NCBI RefSeq assembly: GCF_030381805.1
Contig: NZ_JAUDRH010000003.1
Coordinates: forward strand, 248,001-312,000
DNA length: 64,000 bases
Reading direction: 5' to 3'
From: Chlorogloeopsis sp. ULAP01
Lineage (GTDB): Bacteria > Cyanobacteriota > Cyanobacteriia > Cyanobacteriales > Nostocaceae
Notes under the pieces: generated by a model
What the model saw: only the letters and a program-made list of their open reading frames with translations
Database searches by the model: none
Told to the model about the DNA's origin: nothing
Part shown: positions 27,313 to 36,870 of the stretch, piece by piece
Numbering within the stretch: the stretch's first letter is position 1
Layout of the letters: the number at the start of each line of letters is the position of its first letter
Translations under genes and position numbers: made by a program

Positions 27313-27951
27313 TTAAGGTAGCTGGCAAAACTGTCTAATTGCTTGCCAAATTTCTGCCATGACATTACCTAAAGCGTGATCGCTGTCAATTTCCACTAAC
27401 TTTACCCAGGGACGAAGTTTCGTAAAATCGTAACTGGCTTGAATTGGAATAACTTCATCATTTTTTCCGTGCAAAATCAGGGTGGGAATAGGACGTTGTA
27501 AATTTTCTTCTTTGTATTGAACAGCATCTGTTATGAAATCATAACTTAGAGGTAGGGATTTTTCCTCCCCATAGTGATAAACCATTAAATATTTTTCTTG
27601 CTGCCAACGTTGGATTTTTTCATCTCCTAAAGTTGGTAACCAATGGGATAAAAATCCAAAAGCTGGTGCTAACAAAACAAGTTTTTCTACTTGTAAATAT
27701 TTTTGCCCTAAGTGGGCAGCAGTTAAGCCACCTAAACTTGAACCAATGAGAGTTACTGGTGTCTTTTGGCAAAATTCTGCGGCGACTTGATTGATTTGCC
27801 GCGTAATTGTGAGATGAGAAAAATTCCCAAAATTCAAATCAGGAATTTGCAACTTGATATTGCATTCTGCAAAGCGATCGCTTATGTACTGAGCTTTGGC
27901 AGAATGAGGACTGGATGCAAAGCCATGAAGGTAAATATATTCACTAGACAT
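27313..27951 (-). CDS. YqiA/YcfP-type alpha/beta hydrolase
   Basis: A 212-residue esterase-like protein with the alpha/beta hydrolase core. IYLHGFASSPHSAKAQYISD is the oxyanion region, VTLIGSSLGGLTAAHLGQKY contains the nucleophile serine, LHGKNDEVIP holds the likely acid, and VEIDSDHALGNV the catalytic histidine. These match the YqiA/UPF0227 family of small intracellular esterases. The physiological substrate is unknown. It lies between hisC and the glutathione reductase pair on the minus strand, with spacers of about 70-90 bases. Confidence 0.85.
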   Translation of the reverse strand: MSSEYIYLHGFASSPHSAKAQYISDRFAECNIKLQIPDLNFGNFSHLTITRQINQVAAEFCQKTPVTLIGSSLGGLTAAHLGQKYLQVEKLVLLAPAFGFLSHWLPTLGDEKIQRWQQEKYLMVYHYGEEKSLPLSYDFITDAVQYKEENLQRPIPTLILHGKNDEVIPIQASYDFTKLRPWVKLVEIDSDHALGNVMAEIWQAIRQFCQLP

Positions 27952-28041
27952 TCAGCTTTTCTTAGTCAGATCATCCTTAATCATTAGTCATTTATCATTG
28001 GTGACTGACAAATGACTAATGACTAATATTACAAATAACAA

Positions 28042-29421
28042 TCAACGCATTGTGACAAATTCTTCTGCTGCTGTGGGGTGAATACCGACAGTCGCGTCAA
28101 AATCCTTTTTAGTTGCACCCATTTTCACAGCGATCGCGACACCTTGAATGATCTCAGCTGAATTTTCTCCTACCATGTGAGCGCCCAGTACTTTGTCGGT
28201 GTTGGCATCGACTATCAACTTCATCATTGTTCTTTCTTCAGCGTCAGTCAAGCTATGAAACAACGGTCGAAAGCGAGCGCGATATACTGTTACTGCATCA
28301 TCTCCGAATTTTTGACGTGCTTCGGCTTCCGTCAAACCGACTGTAGCAGCTTCAGGTGTGGAGAATACGGCGGTTGCCACATCTTCGTGACTAAATACAC
28401 GACGGTTATTACCGTATTCACTATCTGCAAAAGCACGTCCCTCACCGATTGCAACCGGAGTTAAATTTATCCTGTCTGTAACATCGCCAACAGCAAAGAT
28501 ATTTTCCTGAGAAGTTTGGCTATATTCGTTGACAGCGATCGCATTCATCGTACTGTACCCTGGCCCTTCGATAGAACTGGGTACTAGTTCAACTCCTGCA
28601 TTTTCCAAGCCTAATCCCTCGACATTGGGAATGCGGCCTGTTGCTACCAAAAATACATCAGCGATGACTGGTTCTGTATTATCTCCAGATAAATTTAGCT
28701 TCAGTCCTTCTGGCACTTTTTCAACTGTTTCCACCACTGTATTTTGAATAATTTTAATTCCGTGGTTAGTCATTCCTTCTTGGATGTTGGTGCGAATATC
28801 TTCATCAAAACCCTTTAGTATCAGTTCTTTACGGATAATTTGGGTAACTTCACATCCCAAACCACGCATAATACAGGTAAATTCAGTACCAATATAACCA
28901 GCACCAATTACAGCGATGTGTTTTGGTTTTTCTTTGAGGTGAAACATTTCGTTGGAGGTAATACCGTATTCCATCCCCGGTAACTCTGGTTTTACGGGAC
29001 GCCCCCCAACAGCAATTAAAATTTTATCTGCTGTAACTTTGCGTCCATCAACTTCTACAGTGTGCGGATCCACCAAAGTTGCGCGACTGGGAATCAGTTC
29101 TACTCCTGCTTTTTCTAAGTAGGTAATATGCAGGTGCGAGAGTCTTCTAACTTCCTTATCTATAGCTGTAATTAAATATTCCCAATCTAACTCGGCTTCA
29201 CCTACTTTCCAACCGTAGCCTGCGGCGTCGTGAAATAACGCGGGAAAGTGGGAGCTATAAACCATGAGTTTTTTGGGAATACAGCCACGGATGACACAAG
29301 TACCGCCAACTAAATCTTGCTCGGCGATCGCTACTTTTGCTCCATAGCTGGCAGCACGTTTGGAAGCCGCTAAACCTCCAGAACCAGCACCAATGACAAA
29401 CAGGTCGTAATCGTATGTCAT
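28042..29421 (-). CDS. gor: Glutathione-disulfide reductase
   Basis: A 459-residue flavoprotein disulfide reductase that reduces GSSG to GSH with NADPH. The FAD fold is LFVIGAGSGGLAASKRAASY. The redox-active cysteines are C42 and C47 in GGTCVIRGCIPKK. The NADPH fold has IGAGYIGTEF and then TQIIRKELILKGFDEDI, with R197 and K198 at the positions that bind the NADPH 2'-phosphate. The C-terminal GIHPTAAEEFVTMR carries the His-Glu pair. The sequence agrees closely with the known Anabaena enzyme. A paralogue lies 33 bases upstream in the same direction, so the two are probably co-transcribed, with this one second. Confidence 0.93.
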   Translation of the reverse strand: MTYDYDLFVIGAGSGGLAASKRAASYGAKVAIAEQDLVGGTCVIRGCIPKKLMVYSSHFPALFHDAAGYGWKVGEAELDWEYLITAIDKEVRRLSHLHITYLEKAGVELIPSRATLVDPHTVEVDGRKVTADKILIAVGGRPVKPELPGMEYGITSNEMFHLKEKPKHIAVIGAGYIGTEFTCIMRGLGCEVTQIIRKELILKGFDEDIRTNIQEGMTNHGIKIIQNTVVETVEKVPEGLKLNLSGDNTEPVIADVFLVATGRIPNVEGLGLENAGVELVPSSIEGPGYSTMNAIAVNEYSQTSQENIFAVGDVTDRINLTPVAIGEGRAFADSEYGNNRRVFSHEDVATAVFSTPEAATVGLTEAEARQKFGDDAVTVYRARFRPLFHSLTDAEERTMMKLIVDANTDKVLGAHMVGENSAEIIQGVAIAVKMGATKKDFDATVGIHPTAAEEFVTMR

Positions 29422-29454
29422 AAATTATTATTTTTTGTAATTCCAGCCCTTAAT

Positions 29455-30804
29455 TTAATTTAACGTTAGGAATTCCTCTGCTGTAGTTGGGTGGATGCCA
29501 ATTGTATCATCTAGGTCTGGCTTGGTAATACCTTTGCAAATTGCGACAGCGAGGCATTGGATGATATCTGCGGCATTTTCACCAACCATGTGAGCGCCTA
29601 ATATCTGCTCTGATTCACCCTCTACAACTAATTTGAGCATTGCTTGCTCATCTTGGTTGCCCAACTTAAACAATAAAGGTTGAAAGCGATCGCGGTAGAT
29701 TTTTACAGATTTACCAAATTTTTCCCGTGCTTTGGCTTCAGTCATTCCCACACTTGCTGCTTGCGGACGGGTAAAAACGGCAGAAGGCACAAAATCGTAA
29801 TTGAGTTTTTGTGGCTTTTTGCCAAAAACTATATTGGCAAAATTAACGCCTTCTGCTTTGGCAACAGGGGTTAATTGCAAACGGTTGGTACAATCACCAA
29901 CAGCAAAAATATTTTCCTGGGTAGTACGATGATCTTCATCAACTTGGATTTCACCTTTGTTGCCAACTGTTACTCCAGCATTTTCCAAGCCAAGATTTTT
30001 AGTATTCGGAATACGACCTGTGGCAACTAAGATAGTATCTGCTGCTATTGTGATTGGGTTATTGCCAGCGATGGTTAACAACAAGCCTTCCTCACCACCA
30101 TGTTTAATTTCTTCAGCACTACAGTTGGTGAAAAACTCAATACCCCGGTTTTTGAGACTCTGTTGAATGCCAGAGCGAATATCATCATCAAAACCCGATA
30201 GAATCATCTCATCTGTTTCAACAACCGTAACTTGGCAACCAAAAGCGTTCATCATACTGGCAAATTCTATACCTATGTAGCCACCGCCAATAATTGCCAA
30301 CCGTTCTGGTAAATACGGTAGGTTAAACATTTCGCGGGAAGTAATGCTGTATTCGATTCCAGGGATAGGCGATTGCATTGGACGTGCGCCAACAGCAATT
30401 AAAATTTTGTCAACTGTAAATTTGCGATCATCAATATTTATGGTATGAGCATCAATGAAAGTAGCATGACCGCGAATTAAATCAATTTCGGCTTTTTGCA
30501 CCTGCTCAAAATATGAGTAATTAATACTTTCTATCTGTTGGTGTACTGAATGAATAAAACGCGTCCAGTCGAAGTTTCTTTGACATTCACTCCAACCGTA
30601 ACCGTGTGCCATCTGATTTTGAAAAGCGAAGTCTGCGGCGTGTACTATAAACTTTTTTGGAACACAACCGCGATTTACACAAGTACCACCGAGGGCTTCT
30701 TGTTCGGCAATGGCAACACGCACGCCAAAAGAGGCTGCTTTTTTTGCTGCTGCTAGTCCAGCTGGGCCAGCACCTATTACAAATAAGTCATAATCAAATG
30801 TCAT
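29455..30804 (-). CDS. Glutathione reductase-like paralogue, possibly NADH-dependent
   Basis: This 449-residue enzyme aligns without gaps to the downstream glutathione reductase through residue 208. It has the same FAD fold (LFVIGAGPAGLAAAKKAASF), redox cysteines C42 and C47 (GGTCVNRGCVPKK) and C-terminal GIHPTTAEEFLTLN. In the pyridine nucleotide fold, however, residues 196-198 are E-T-D (VTVVETDEMILSGFDDD) where the paralogue has I-R-K. Loss of the Arg/Lys and gain of Glu at the strand end is the usual sign of NAD(H) preference in this superfamily. The disulfide substrate may also differ. Start ATG at 30804. It is the first gene of a two-gene unit with gor. Confidence 0.88.
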   Translation of the reverse strand: MTFDYDLFVIGAGPAGLAAAKKAASFGVRVAIAEQEALGGTCVNRGCVPKKFIVHAADFAFQNQMAHGYGWSECQRNFDWTRFIHSVHQQIESINYSYFEQVQKAEIDLIRGHATFIDAHTINIDDRKFTVDKILIAVGARPMQSPIPGIEYSITSREMFNLPYLPERLAIIGGGYIGIEFASMMNAFGCQVTVVETDEMILSGFDDDIRSGIQQSLKNRGIEFFTNCSAEEIKHGGEEGLLLTIAGNNPITIAADTILVATGRIPNTKNLGLENAGVTVGNKGEIQVDEDHRTTQENIFAVGDCTNRLQLTPVAKAEGVNFANIVFGKKPQKLNYDFVPSAVFTRPQAASVGMTEAKAREKFGKSVKIYRDRFQPLLFKLGNQDEQAMLKLVVEGESEQILGAHMVGENAADIIQCLAVAICKGITKPDLDDTIGIHPTTAEEFLTLN

Positions 30805-31485
30805 GGCTGTTAAGAAGTATGAAGAGCTTTTGTCTTCATCTTCACTGTTTCCAGGGATGAGAGCATCTATCTTGCATATTGAATTTTGCTATTAGAGGCA
30901 ATTCATACTAGAGGTATAGATGTTAGTGGAGGATTCTTCTATGACTTAATCTCCCCACTTACCAAGCGATTCTCATCAAAGTCTGATTCAGTTATTTCTA
31001 TAGATTCTTTAGACTCAAGCCATGTAAATTAAAGTGACAGGGCGATCGCTTTGCTATCTTCCCGCTTAATAAGAAGTTCCTTCATCCATAACAAGCATCT
31101 TGTCTAACTACTATAAGTTCCAGTCATAAGCCACGATGCAGCTGTGCCACCAAAGCTATAGTTGAACTAAAACTATCCTTGGCAGTGATACCCAAGTTGC
31201 GGAAGTCGGCTGCAAAACCAAGAATCATGTAGTTGTTCTCTGCCTTTTTTTGCCTTTTTGCCCAAGTCTGAACGCCAATTTTTGCCTGCTATTTATTTTT
31301 AGATCAAAATTTTTCATTTTTGCACCCCATTGCTAAGGATAGCCAGAGGTAGTTGCCTAGTACAACCATTAACATACATAGGTTTTGTCAAAAAAATTTG
31401 GCAAATAAACTAAAGCTACAAATATTTGCCTAAATTTTTGCCAAGATAATATCATTTCTTTAAGAGTCACTTGGCAAAAATCGGC
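30805..31485. other. Intergenic region with iterated TTTTTGCC motifs
   Basis: About 680 bases between the divergent glutathione reductase paralogue and the membrane/HTH-like gene. The right half (31241-31480) holds at least eight TTTTTGCC-like cores on both strands, listed separately. The left half shows nothing I recognise. Confidence 0.5.
31241..31480. repeat. Cluster of TTTTTGCC / GGCAAAAA motifs
   Basis: Cores are seen at about 31241, 31251, 31260, 31279-31286, 31397-31406 (TTTGGCAAAT), 31424-31430, 31435-31444 and 31471-31480 (TTGGCAAAAA). They occur in both orientations and end just before the ATG at 31486. Such clusters are typical of cooperative protein-binding regions. The same core also recurs inside the following gene. 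Confidence 0.5.
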
Positions 31486-32232
31486 ATGAGTGAAAAATCA
31501 ATAGAAGACTACGGCGAAGATTATGGCAAAAGTTATCTTATTCTGCTTTTGCCACTATCTTTTTTGATTATTTTTCTAGTTGCTACCTGGCGAATTTGGT
31601 TGGCGGCGATTCTACTGATATTGGGCTTCAATATTTGGCAGTTCTATCAATGGCAAAAGTGGTGTCTGCAAGTTAACCCGATGTTTAATCAGATAATTCG
31701 GGAAAACCAAGGCAGAATAACGCCTATGGATTTGGCAATTAAAGGCAATTTTGCGGGAGATGTGGCAAAACGCTACCTAGATGCAAAAGCTTCAGAATTT
31801 GGAGCCAACATTGTTACTTCTGAGGACGGTAACAAGGTATATCACTTTATCACTGTCAGTACTCTAGGTAGTATACTTGACAGTAGCGAACCAGTTAAAG
31901 AGCTTCTTCCTTCTCAACATGATACTCAACCTGTTGAAAATTGGTTAGCGCCACCGTCACCCAAATTTACAGAGGAAGAACTAGAAACAGAAACCGTACC
32001 TCAGGCAAATCTAGAGGAAATCAAAAAACCACTAGAAAAACAGCTGACTTTTGGTTCTTTGATCCAATCTGAATTGGCAAAACGGCTTAATGTTTATTCC
32101 AGTACAGTGTATAAACGACGAGACGATCCAGACTTTTCTGAATGGAGTCGTAGCAGAGATCCGGATGGTGTTGCTTGGGTATATTCTCCAGAAACGAAGG
32201 AGTTTTTTCCTATGGAAGAAACTAAAAGTTAA
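31486..32232 (+). CDS. Membrane protein with C-terminal DNA-binding-like segment
   Basis: The ATG at 31486 gives 248 residues; a TTG at 31471 is in frame but falls inside the repeated motif. Two close hydrophobic segments (LILLLPLSFLIIFLVATWRI and IWLAAILLILGFNIWQF) form a membrane hairpin near residues 17-55. A soluble region follows. RITPMDLAIKGNFAGDVAKR looks like a winged-helix segment. After a Pro/Glu-rich linker comes SELAKRLNVYSSTVYKRRDD, a helix-turn-helix-like pattern, with SEWSRSRDPDGVAWVYS. Membrane-anchored regulators are known, but nothing here proves DNA binding. The motif cluster upstream could be its own target. The gene converges on pyrD 48 bases away. Confidence 0.65.
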   Translation: MSEKSIEDYGEDYGKSYLILLLPLSFLIIFLVATWRIWLAAILLILGFNIWQFYQWQKWCLQVNPMFNQIIRENQGRITPMDLAIKGNFAGDVAKRYLDAKASEFGANIVTSEDGNKVYHFITVSTLGSILDSSEPVKELLPSQHDTQPVENWLAPPSPKFTEEELETETVPQANLEEIKKPLEKQLTFGSLIQSELAKRLNVYSSTVYKRRDDPDFSEWSRSRDPDGVAWVYSPETKEFFPMEETKS

Positions 32233-32280
32233 CAGGCAAGCATACAAAAGGTAAAGGAAACAGCCTAGTTAATTCTGTTT

Positions 32281-33423
32281 CTAATCTTTACTTTTTACTT
32301 CTAGTGCCACGGCTTCGGAGATGGAATTTAATCCAGTTTTTTCTAACTTTGCAAGCAAGCCTTCGAGAATACGGCGTACTATCATTGGGCCAGAGTAAAT
32401 CCAGCCTGTGTAGACTTGGATGAGGCAAGCACCAGCAGTTATTTTCTCCCAAGCGTCTTCTGGGGTAAAAATACCACCAACGCCGATGATCGGCATTTTA
32501 CCTTGAGTTTGCTGCCCAATAAATCGAATAATCTCCGTGGAGCGATCGCGTAACGGCGCACCACTAATTCCACCCGCTTCTGCTTGGGGAGATTTGCCTG
32601 TTTGAGTAATCATCTGTGTTTTCAAACCATCACGGCGAATGGTGGTATTGGTGGCGATTATCCCTGTTAAGTTGTAGGTTTCGACTAGGGAAATAATGTC
32701 AGCGATCGCTTCCCATTCCAAGTCAGGTGCAATCTTGACAAATATTGGCTTTTGTGCATGATTATCTTGTTGTAATGCCTCCAAGATAGAACTGAGCATG
32801 GCTGCATCTTGGAGCGATCGTAATCCTGGTGTGTTGGGAGAAGAAACGTTCACAACAAAGTAATCTCCCAATTCCTTCAACAAGCGAAAGCTATTGAGAT
32901 AATCATTTTTCGCTTCTTCTAAGGGTGTTACCTTAGATTTGCCCAGGTTTATACCTATAGGTATTGAAGAGGATTGGTGCTGGTTGCACTCTGCTAAACG
33001 TGCTGCCATTGCTGCTGCACCGCTATTATTAAAGCCCATGCGATTGAGAGCAGCTAGATCTAAGGGCAAGCGAAATAAGCGGGGACGGGGATTGCCAGGC
33101 TGGGCATGAAAGGTTACAGTTCCCACTTCTGCAAAGCCAAAACCAAAACTTGGCCAAATTTTAGTGGCAACGCCATCCTTGTCAAATCCAGCAGCCAAGC
33201 CAACTGGATTAGAAAAATTTAACCCAAATAGTGTTTGTTCCAGACGGCGATCGCGCTTACACAACGATTGCTGCAAGCGTTTGTTTACCAAGCTAGCAGG
33301 TGGGTGATGATGATTATTTGCCAGCCACTGTAAACTCCTAATCGTTGAGGAGTGTAGCCACTCTGGATCTGCATTGAGGAGGTTAAATAAAATGGGACGA
33401 ATCGCAACTTGATAGATATCCAT
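32281..33423 (-). CDS. pyrD: Dihydroorotate dehydrogenase (quinone), class 2
   Basis: An FMN enzyme of 380 residues from the ATG at 33423; a TTG fifteen bases upstream is in frame. It oxidises dihydroorotate to orotate in pyrimidine synthesis and passes electrons to quinone at the membrane. The N-terminal helices (YQVAIRPILFNLLNADPEWL) are the class 2 membrane-associated extension. Core motifs are NPVGLAAGFDKDGVA, FAEVGTVTFHAQPGNPRPRL, NRMGFNNSGAA, GINLGKSKVTPLEEAKNDY and NVSSPNTPGLRSLQ with the class 2 base serine. ATNTTIRRDG, GGISGAPL and IIGVGGIFTPEDAWEKI bind the FMN phosphate. Length is normal and it appears to be a single gene. Confidence 0.93.
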   Translation of the reverse strand: MDIYQVAIRPILFNLLNADPEWLHSSTIRSLQWLANNHHHPPASLVNKRLQQSLCKRDRRLEQTLFGLNFSNPVGLAAGFDKDGVATKIWPSFGFGFAEVGTVTFHAQPGNPRPRLFRLPLDLAALNRMGFNNSGAAAMAARLAECNQHQSSSIPIGINLGKSKVTPLEEAKNDYLNSFRLLKELGDYFVVNVSSPNTPGLRSLQDAAMLSSILEALQQDNHAQKPIFVKIAPDLEWEAIADIISLVETYNLTGIIATNTTIRRDGLKTQMITQTGKSPQAEAGGISGAPLRDRSTEIIRFIGQQTQGKMPIIGVGGIFTPEDAWEKITAGACLIQVYTGWIYSGPMIVRRILEGLLAKLEKTGLNSISEAVALEVKSKD

Positions 33424-33607
33424 TTCTTTGAGTGCCAACCCGCCCTACCTGATCAAATTTTGTAAAACGAAACAAATAATAATATATCGCACAGGTAGTT
33501 AGTCAGGTCTATAAAAATTCGTCACTTAGCATGAGCGGAAATATTTAGTTAGAGCTTGATTCTGGGCATCTTATGTATAAACCAGTGACGTTGACTTAAA
33601 TTACCAA

Positions 33608-36460
33608 ATGAGGCAGCCATATAATTTCACAGCCGCCGACGAACAAATACTTTCGCTTGGACGCGTTTTTCAAACTCTCAGGGAAGAGGATAATTTTGAT
33701 GCTCTGATCGCAACAACACTTTCTTATCTGCAAGAACAGTTTGAATACAACCTGATTTGGATTGCTCTTTACGATCGCCTAAATCACGTGTTGTTTGGCA
33801 AAGGAGGAATTACTCCTAGTAGTGACATCAGTTACTTAAAACAACGAGTGGTTCTCAATCCTGGGGATTTATTAGAACAAGTAGTGATTGAACAGCATCC
33901 TTTAGGTGTACCAGATTTGCGAGCAGAAATTCGGGCTGAGGGATGGCAACAATTAGCACAAAAATTTAATATCCAAGGAACAATTATCGCGCCAATTTCT
34001 TACAAGAATCGCTGCTTAGGTTTGGTGCTACTTGGTTCCCAGCGTTGGGGCTACTTACTCAGTGGCGTAACTAGAGCCAAATTGATGATGGTTTTGGGCG
34101 AATTGGCAGCAGTGCTGTATGAAATGGAGATGGATTTGCAGCACAAGCAAACCAAGCGCTTTGACGAACTATTATTACCATTGTTAGAAAGTCTGCGAAC
34201 CCTTAATAATTTGGAGCAAAGGTTAGAAGCATTAGTAGAGGCAACTCATCAATTTGTTCTGCCTGCCCGAACCAGGATTTATTGGTTTGACAGGGAAGAA
34301 CGCTACTTTTGGCGACGGATTAGTAACAAAAATGTCAATCGCGGTTTTCTCTCCAAGGCTCAAGAAGCGGTAACTAAAATTACCGTAAATGATTTAAGTG
34401 ACTTTTATTTTGCTTTATCGCTAAATGAAATTGTCTGGATTGGAGAAGGACGCAGTTCGCTACAAAGTAATTTCACACTAAAGTTGCTGCAAAGACTGCA
34501 AGTGCGTAGTCTTTTAGCTGCTCCGATTATTTGTCAAAAGGATTTGCTGGGCTTTTTAGCGGTGGAAGCCACTGAGCCGCGAATTTGGACAGAGGCAGAT
34601 AAAAATTTCATTAAGGGTACTGCGGGATTAATTTCCCTACTTGCCCCTTTAGAGGAAACGGAAAGTACCATCCAAAAAATTCAAGATCATGCCCACATAA
34701 CAGGTCATATTGCCCAAGGAATCTATAGTGATTATCAGGTTCAAGAAATTTTAGATAACTGTGCAACAAAAATTTTGCAACAACTCTCGGCAACTAGGTT
34801 TTTGCTATTGCAATACGATCCTCAACAGAATAATTATCAAATTTTTTACCAAAGCCATTTGCATAGTCATCGTCTACCAATATCTACTCTCGATGCTCTC
34901 AAAGACGTAGATTGGCAGTTGCTGTTACGTTCTACTCAAGGAGTGGCAATTGAAAATCTAGAAGAAGATTTGCGGTTTTTTAATTGGCATCCTTCCTTAA
35001 TCAAAAATGGTGTGCAATCGCTGGTGATTAGTAATTGCGCTCCCAACTCTCCACCCCATGCACTATTGGCAATTGCAACCGAAACCCACCGCAGTTGGAC
35101 ATCTTTAGAAAAGGAATTAGTACAGATTGTTGCTCAACAACTTGGTGTAATTCTGCGCCAAAGGCAACTATACCAACGCACGGAACAACAGCAAAAAATT
35201 TTACACAGCTTTCAGCGATGTCTTCGGATTCTGGAAGATTCCCAAAGTGCTAAAAATCAACCTTTACAGCATCTGGAACAGACTGCCTTAGAGCAAATAG
35301 CATCTATTCTCAATTGTTCTCTCGCAGTACTAATAGCTTGGCAATCAGGAGATAATGTTGCAAAAATTATACCCGGAGTGATAGCCAATTCTCATTTTGA
35401 AATTTTGACCGATATACCTTTGCCATTACAAACAGAAGCTTTGATTCAGTGGGCGCTAGCTACAGATGGAATTTTGGCTCTAACAGTAGATGATTTACCG
35501 GCGACAACAAGGAAATGGTTTAACGGTGCTGGCATTGGTCAAATTTTGGTGATGGCGTTGCGTACTACTCCCGATCATCATCCTACAGGTGTAGTGGTCA
35601 CCGCCGATCATCTAGAACGTCAATGGTCAGAAGATTGCTTGCGTGTCACAGAAACTTTAGTTTACCAAATGGCTTGGTCGCGGCGATGGTTGCAAATCTC
35701 TCAGATGCTTCAGTCTAGAACAGAAGAACTCAGCTTACTGAATTGGTACAAGCATCGTCGTTTAGAAGATTTGCAAAGAACGGTGACGCAGCTACTGACT
35801 CAAATGCAGGATTTGGGCATTCCCGATCATGAAATGACTCAGATGCGCTACCAACAATTGCTATGGCAGCTAGATAAAACCAACGCTTCTATGAAAGCGC
35901 TATTAAAACTTGAAGTGTGGCAGTTGCAAATGAGTTGGGAAACTATACCCATTGCAAGTTTACTCAAGCGATCGCTCGAACGAGTAGACAATTTACTCAA
36001 ACAACAAAAGCTATGGGTTGGAGTGCATGGTTTAGGACAACAGCAAACTCAAGAATCAGAACCAAACCATTCTCTGTTGCCTCAATCTTCGTTAGCGATC
36101 GCAGGTGATATTGTCAAAATTGAATTGGTTCTCCATGAATTGCTAATAGCTGCCTGTCAACGTTCTACTGATGGCGGAAGAATTGATATTTGGTGTCGCC
36201 GTTCAGATGAACACTTATTAGAAGTTTCCATTACAGACAATGGCTTTATTGAACCGCAGTTACTCACAGAGCTAGTTCAAGATACATCCAAAGATGTGCT
36301 GGCTTCTTCTCGCTTCGAGCAACCACTGACTTTACACTTGCAGATCTGTCAAAAACTTATGCACCAACTCGGAGGAGAATTACATATTTATCAATTACCA
36401 GATGGTCGAGCGGTTAGTCGCTTGCTGTTACCGTTAGCTAATAGTATCAATCCACTTTGA
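33608..36460 (+). CDS. Multi-GAF protein with degenerate histidine-kinase-like C-terminus
   Basis: A 950-residue protein built mainly of GAF domains, at about 20-180, 205-350, 370-520 and 555-700. Examples are YNLIWIALYDRLNHVLFGKG and VRSLLAAPIICQKDLLGFLA. A helical region follows (LSLLNWYKHRRLEDLQRTV). The end looks like a GHKL ATPase fold: IELVLHELLIAACQRSTDGG, SITDNGFIEPQLL and LHLQICQKLMHQLGGELHIY. The N-box lacks its Asn, only DNG remains of G1 and no Gly-rich G2 is present. Catalytic activity is therefore doubtful. GAF domains bind small ligands or chromophores, but no Cys in a clear bilin-binding context was noted. Role: signal integration, by inference. Start ATG 33608. Confidence 0.75.
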   Translation: MRQPYNFTAADEQILSLGRVFQTLREEDNFDALIATTLSYLQEQFEYNLIWIALYDRLNHVLFGKGGITPSSDISYLKQRVVLNPGDLLEQVVIEQHPLGVPDLRAEIRAEGWQQLAQKFNIQGTIIAPISYKNRCLGLVLLGSQRWGYLLSGVTRAKLMMVLGELAAVLYEMEMDLQHKQTKRFDELLLPLLESLRTLNNLEQRLEALVEATHQFVLPARTRIYWFDREERYFWRRISNKNVNRGFLSKAQEAVTKITVNDLSDFYFALSLNEIVWIGEGRSSLQSNFTLKLLQRLQVRSLLAAPIICQKDLLGFLAVEATEPRIWTEADKNFIKGTAGLISLLAPLEETESTIQKIQDHAHITGHIAQGIYSDYQVQEILDNCATKILQQLSATRFLLLQYDPQQNNYQIFYQSHLHSHRLPISTLDALKDVDWQLLLRSTQGVAIENLEEDLRFFNWHPSLIKNGVQSLVISNCAPNSPPHALLAIATETHRSWTSLEKELVQIVAQQLGVILRQRQLYQRTEQQQKILHSFQRCLRILEDSQSAKNQPLQHLEQTALEQIASILNCSLAVLIAWQSGDNVAKIIPGVIANSHFEILTDIPLPLQTEALIQWALATDGILALTVDDLPATTRKWFNGAGIGQILVMALRTTPDHHPTGVVVTADHLERQWSEDCLRVTETLVYQMAWSRRWLQISQMLQSRTEELSLLNWYKHRRLEDLQRTVTQLLTQMQDLGIPDHEMTQMRYQQLLWQLDKTNASMKALLKLEVWQLQMSWETIPIASLLKRSLERVDNLLKQQKLWVGVHGLGQQQTQESEPNHSLLPQSSLAIAGDIVKIELVLHELLIAACQRSTDGGRIDIWCRRSDEHLLEVSITDNGFIEPQLLTELVQDTSKDVLASSRFEQPLTLHLQICQKLMHQLGGELHIYQLPDGRAVSRLLLPLANSINPL

Positions 36461-36870
36461 CTATGCAAGAAAAAATAAAGACGCGGTGATAACGATCAGA
36501 CAGTGTAGTACAAGAGCTACTGCGTTGCCGGGATTCTCCCGGTGGTAGCAAGTGGCGTATCAAACTCCGCAGGCAATTTTTCTCGTACTGCCTATATGTA
36601 GACAATAGCTTACAGTCCAGAATATTAAATAGCTGAAGCTATCTGCTTATAAGTATAAAGTTGTAATAGATAAACTCTATACAGAAAAAACCTAAAATGT
36701 TTACCATGATTAATTTATAGAAATTTAAATTTTCATGACAATATTTTGAATTAATTATCAATGACTGATTTCATGTTGTATCTACAGAAAATGTTCTGTC
36801 TTTGTAACAAACTGGTTATAATTGATTTTCATCTCTGGTGAAATCAATTTTACATCCGCATAGTATAAAC
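36461..36870. other. Intergenic region with a short inverted repeat
   Basis: About 410 bases with no gene recognised. GCCGGGATTCTCCCGG near 36525 is a short hairpin. The flanking CTACTGCGTT and GGTAGCAAGTGGCG look like part of an old repeat element rather than a tRNA. Confidence 0.45.

Noticed and set aside
36480..36600. Possible tRNA or small structured RNA near GCCGGGATTCTCCCGG
   Set aside because: Only one short stem is evident; there is no cloverleaf layout and no T-arm GGTTCGA-type sequence.
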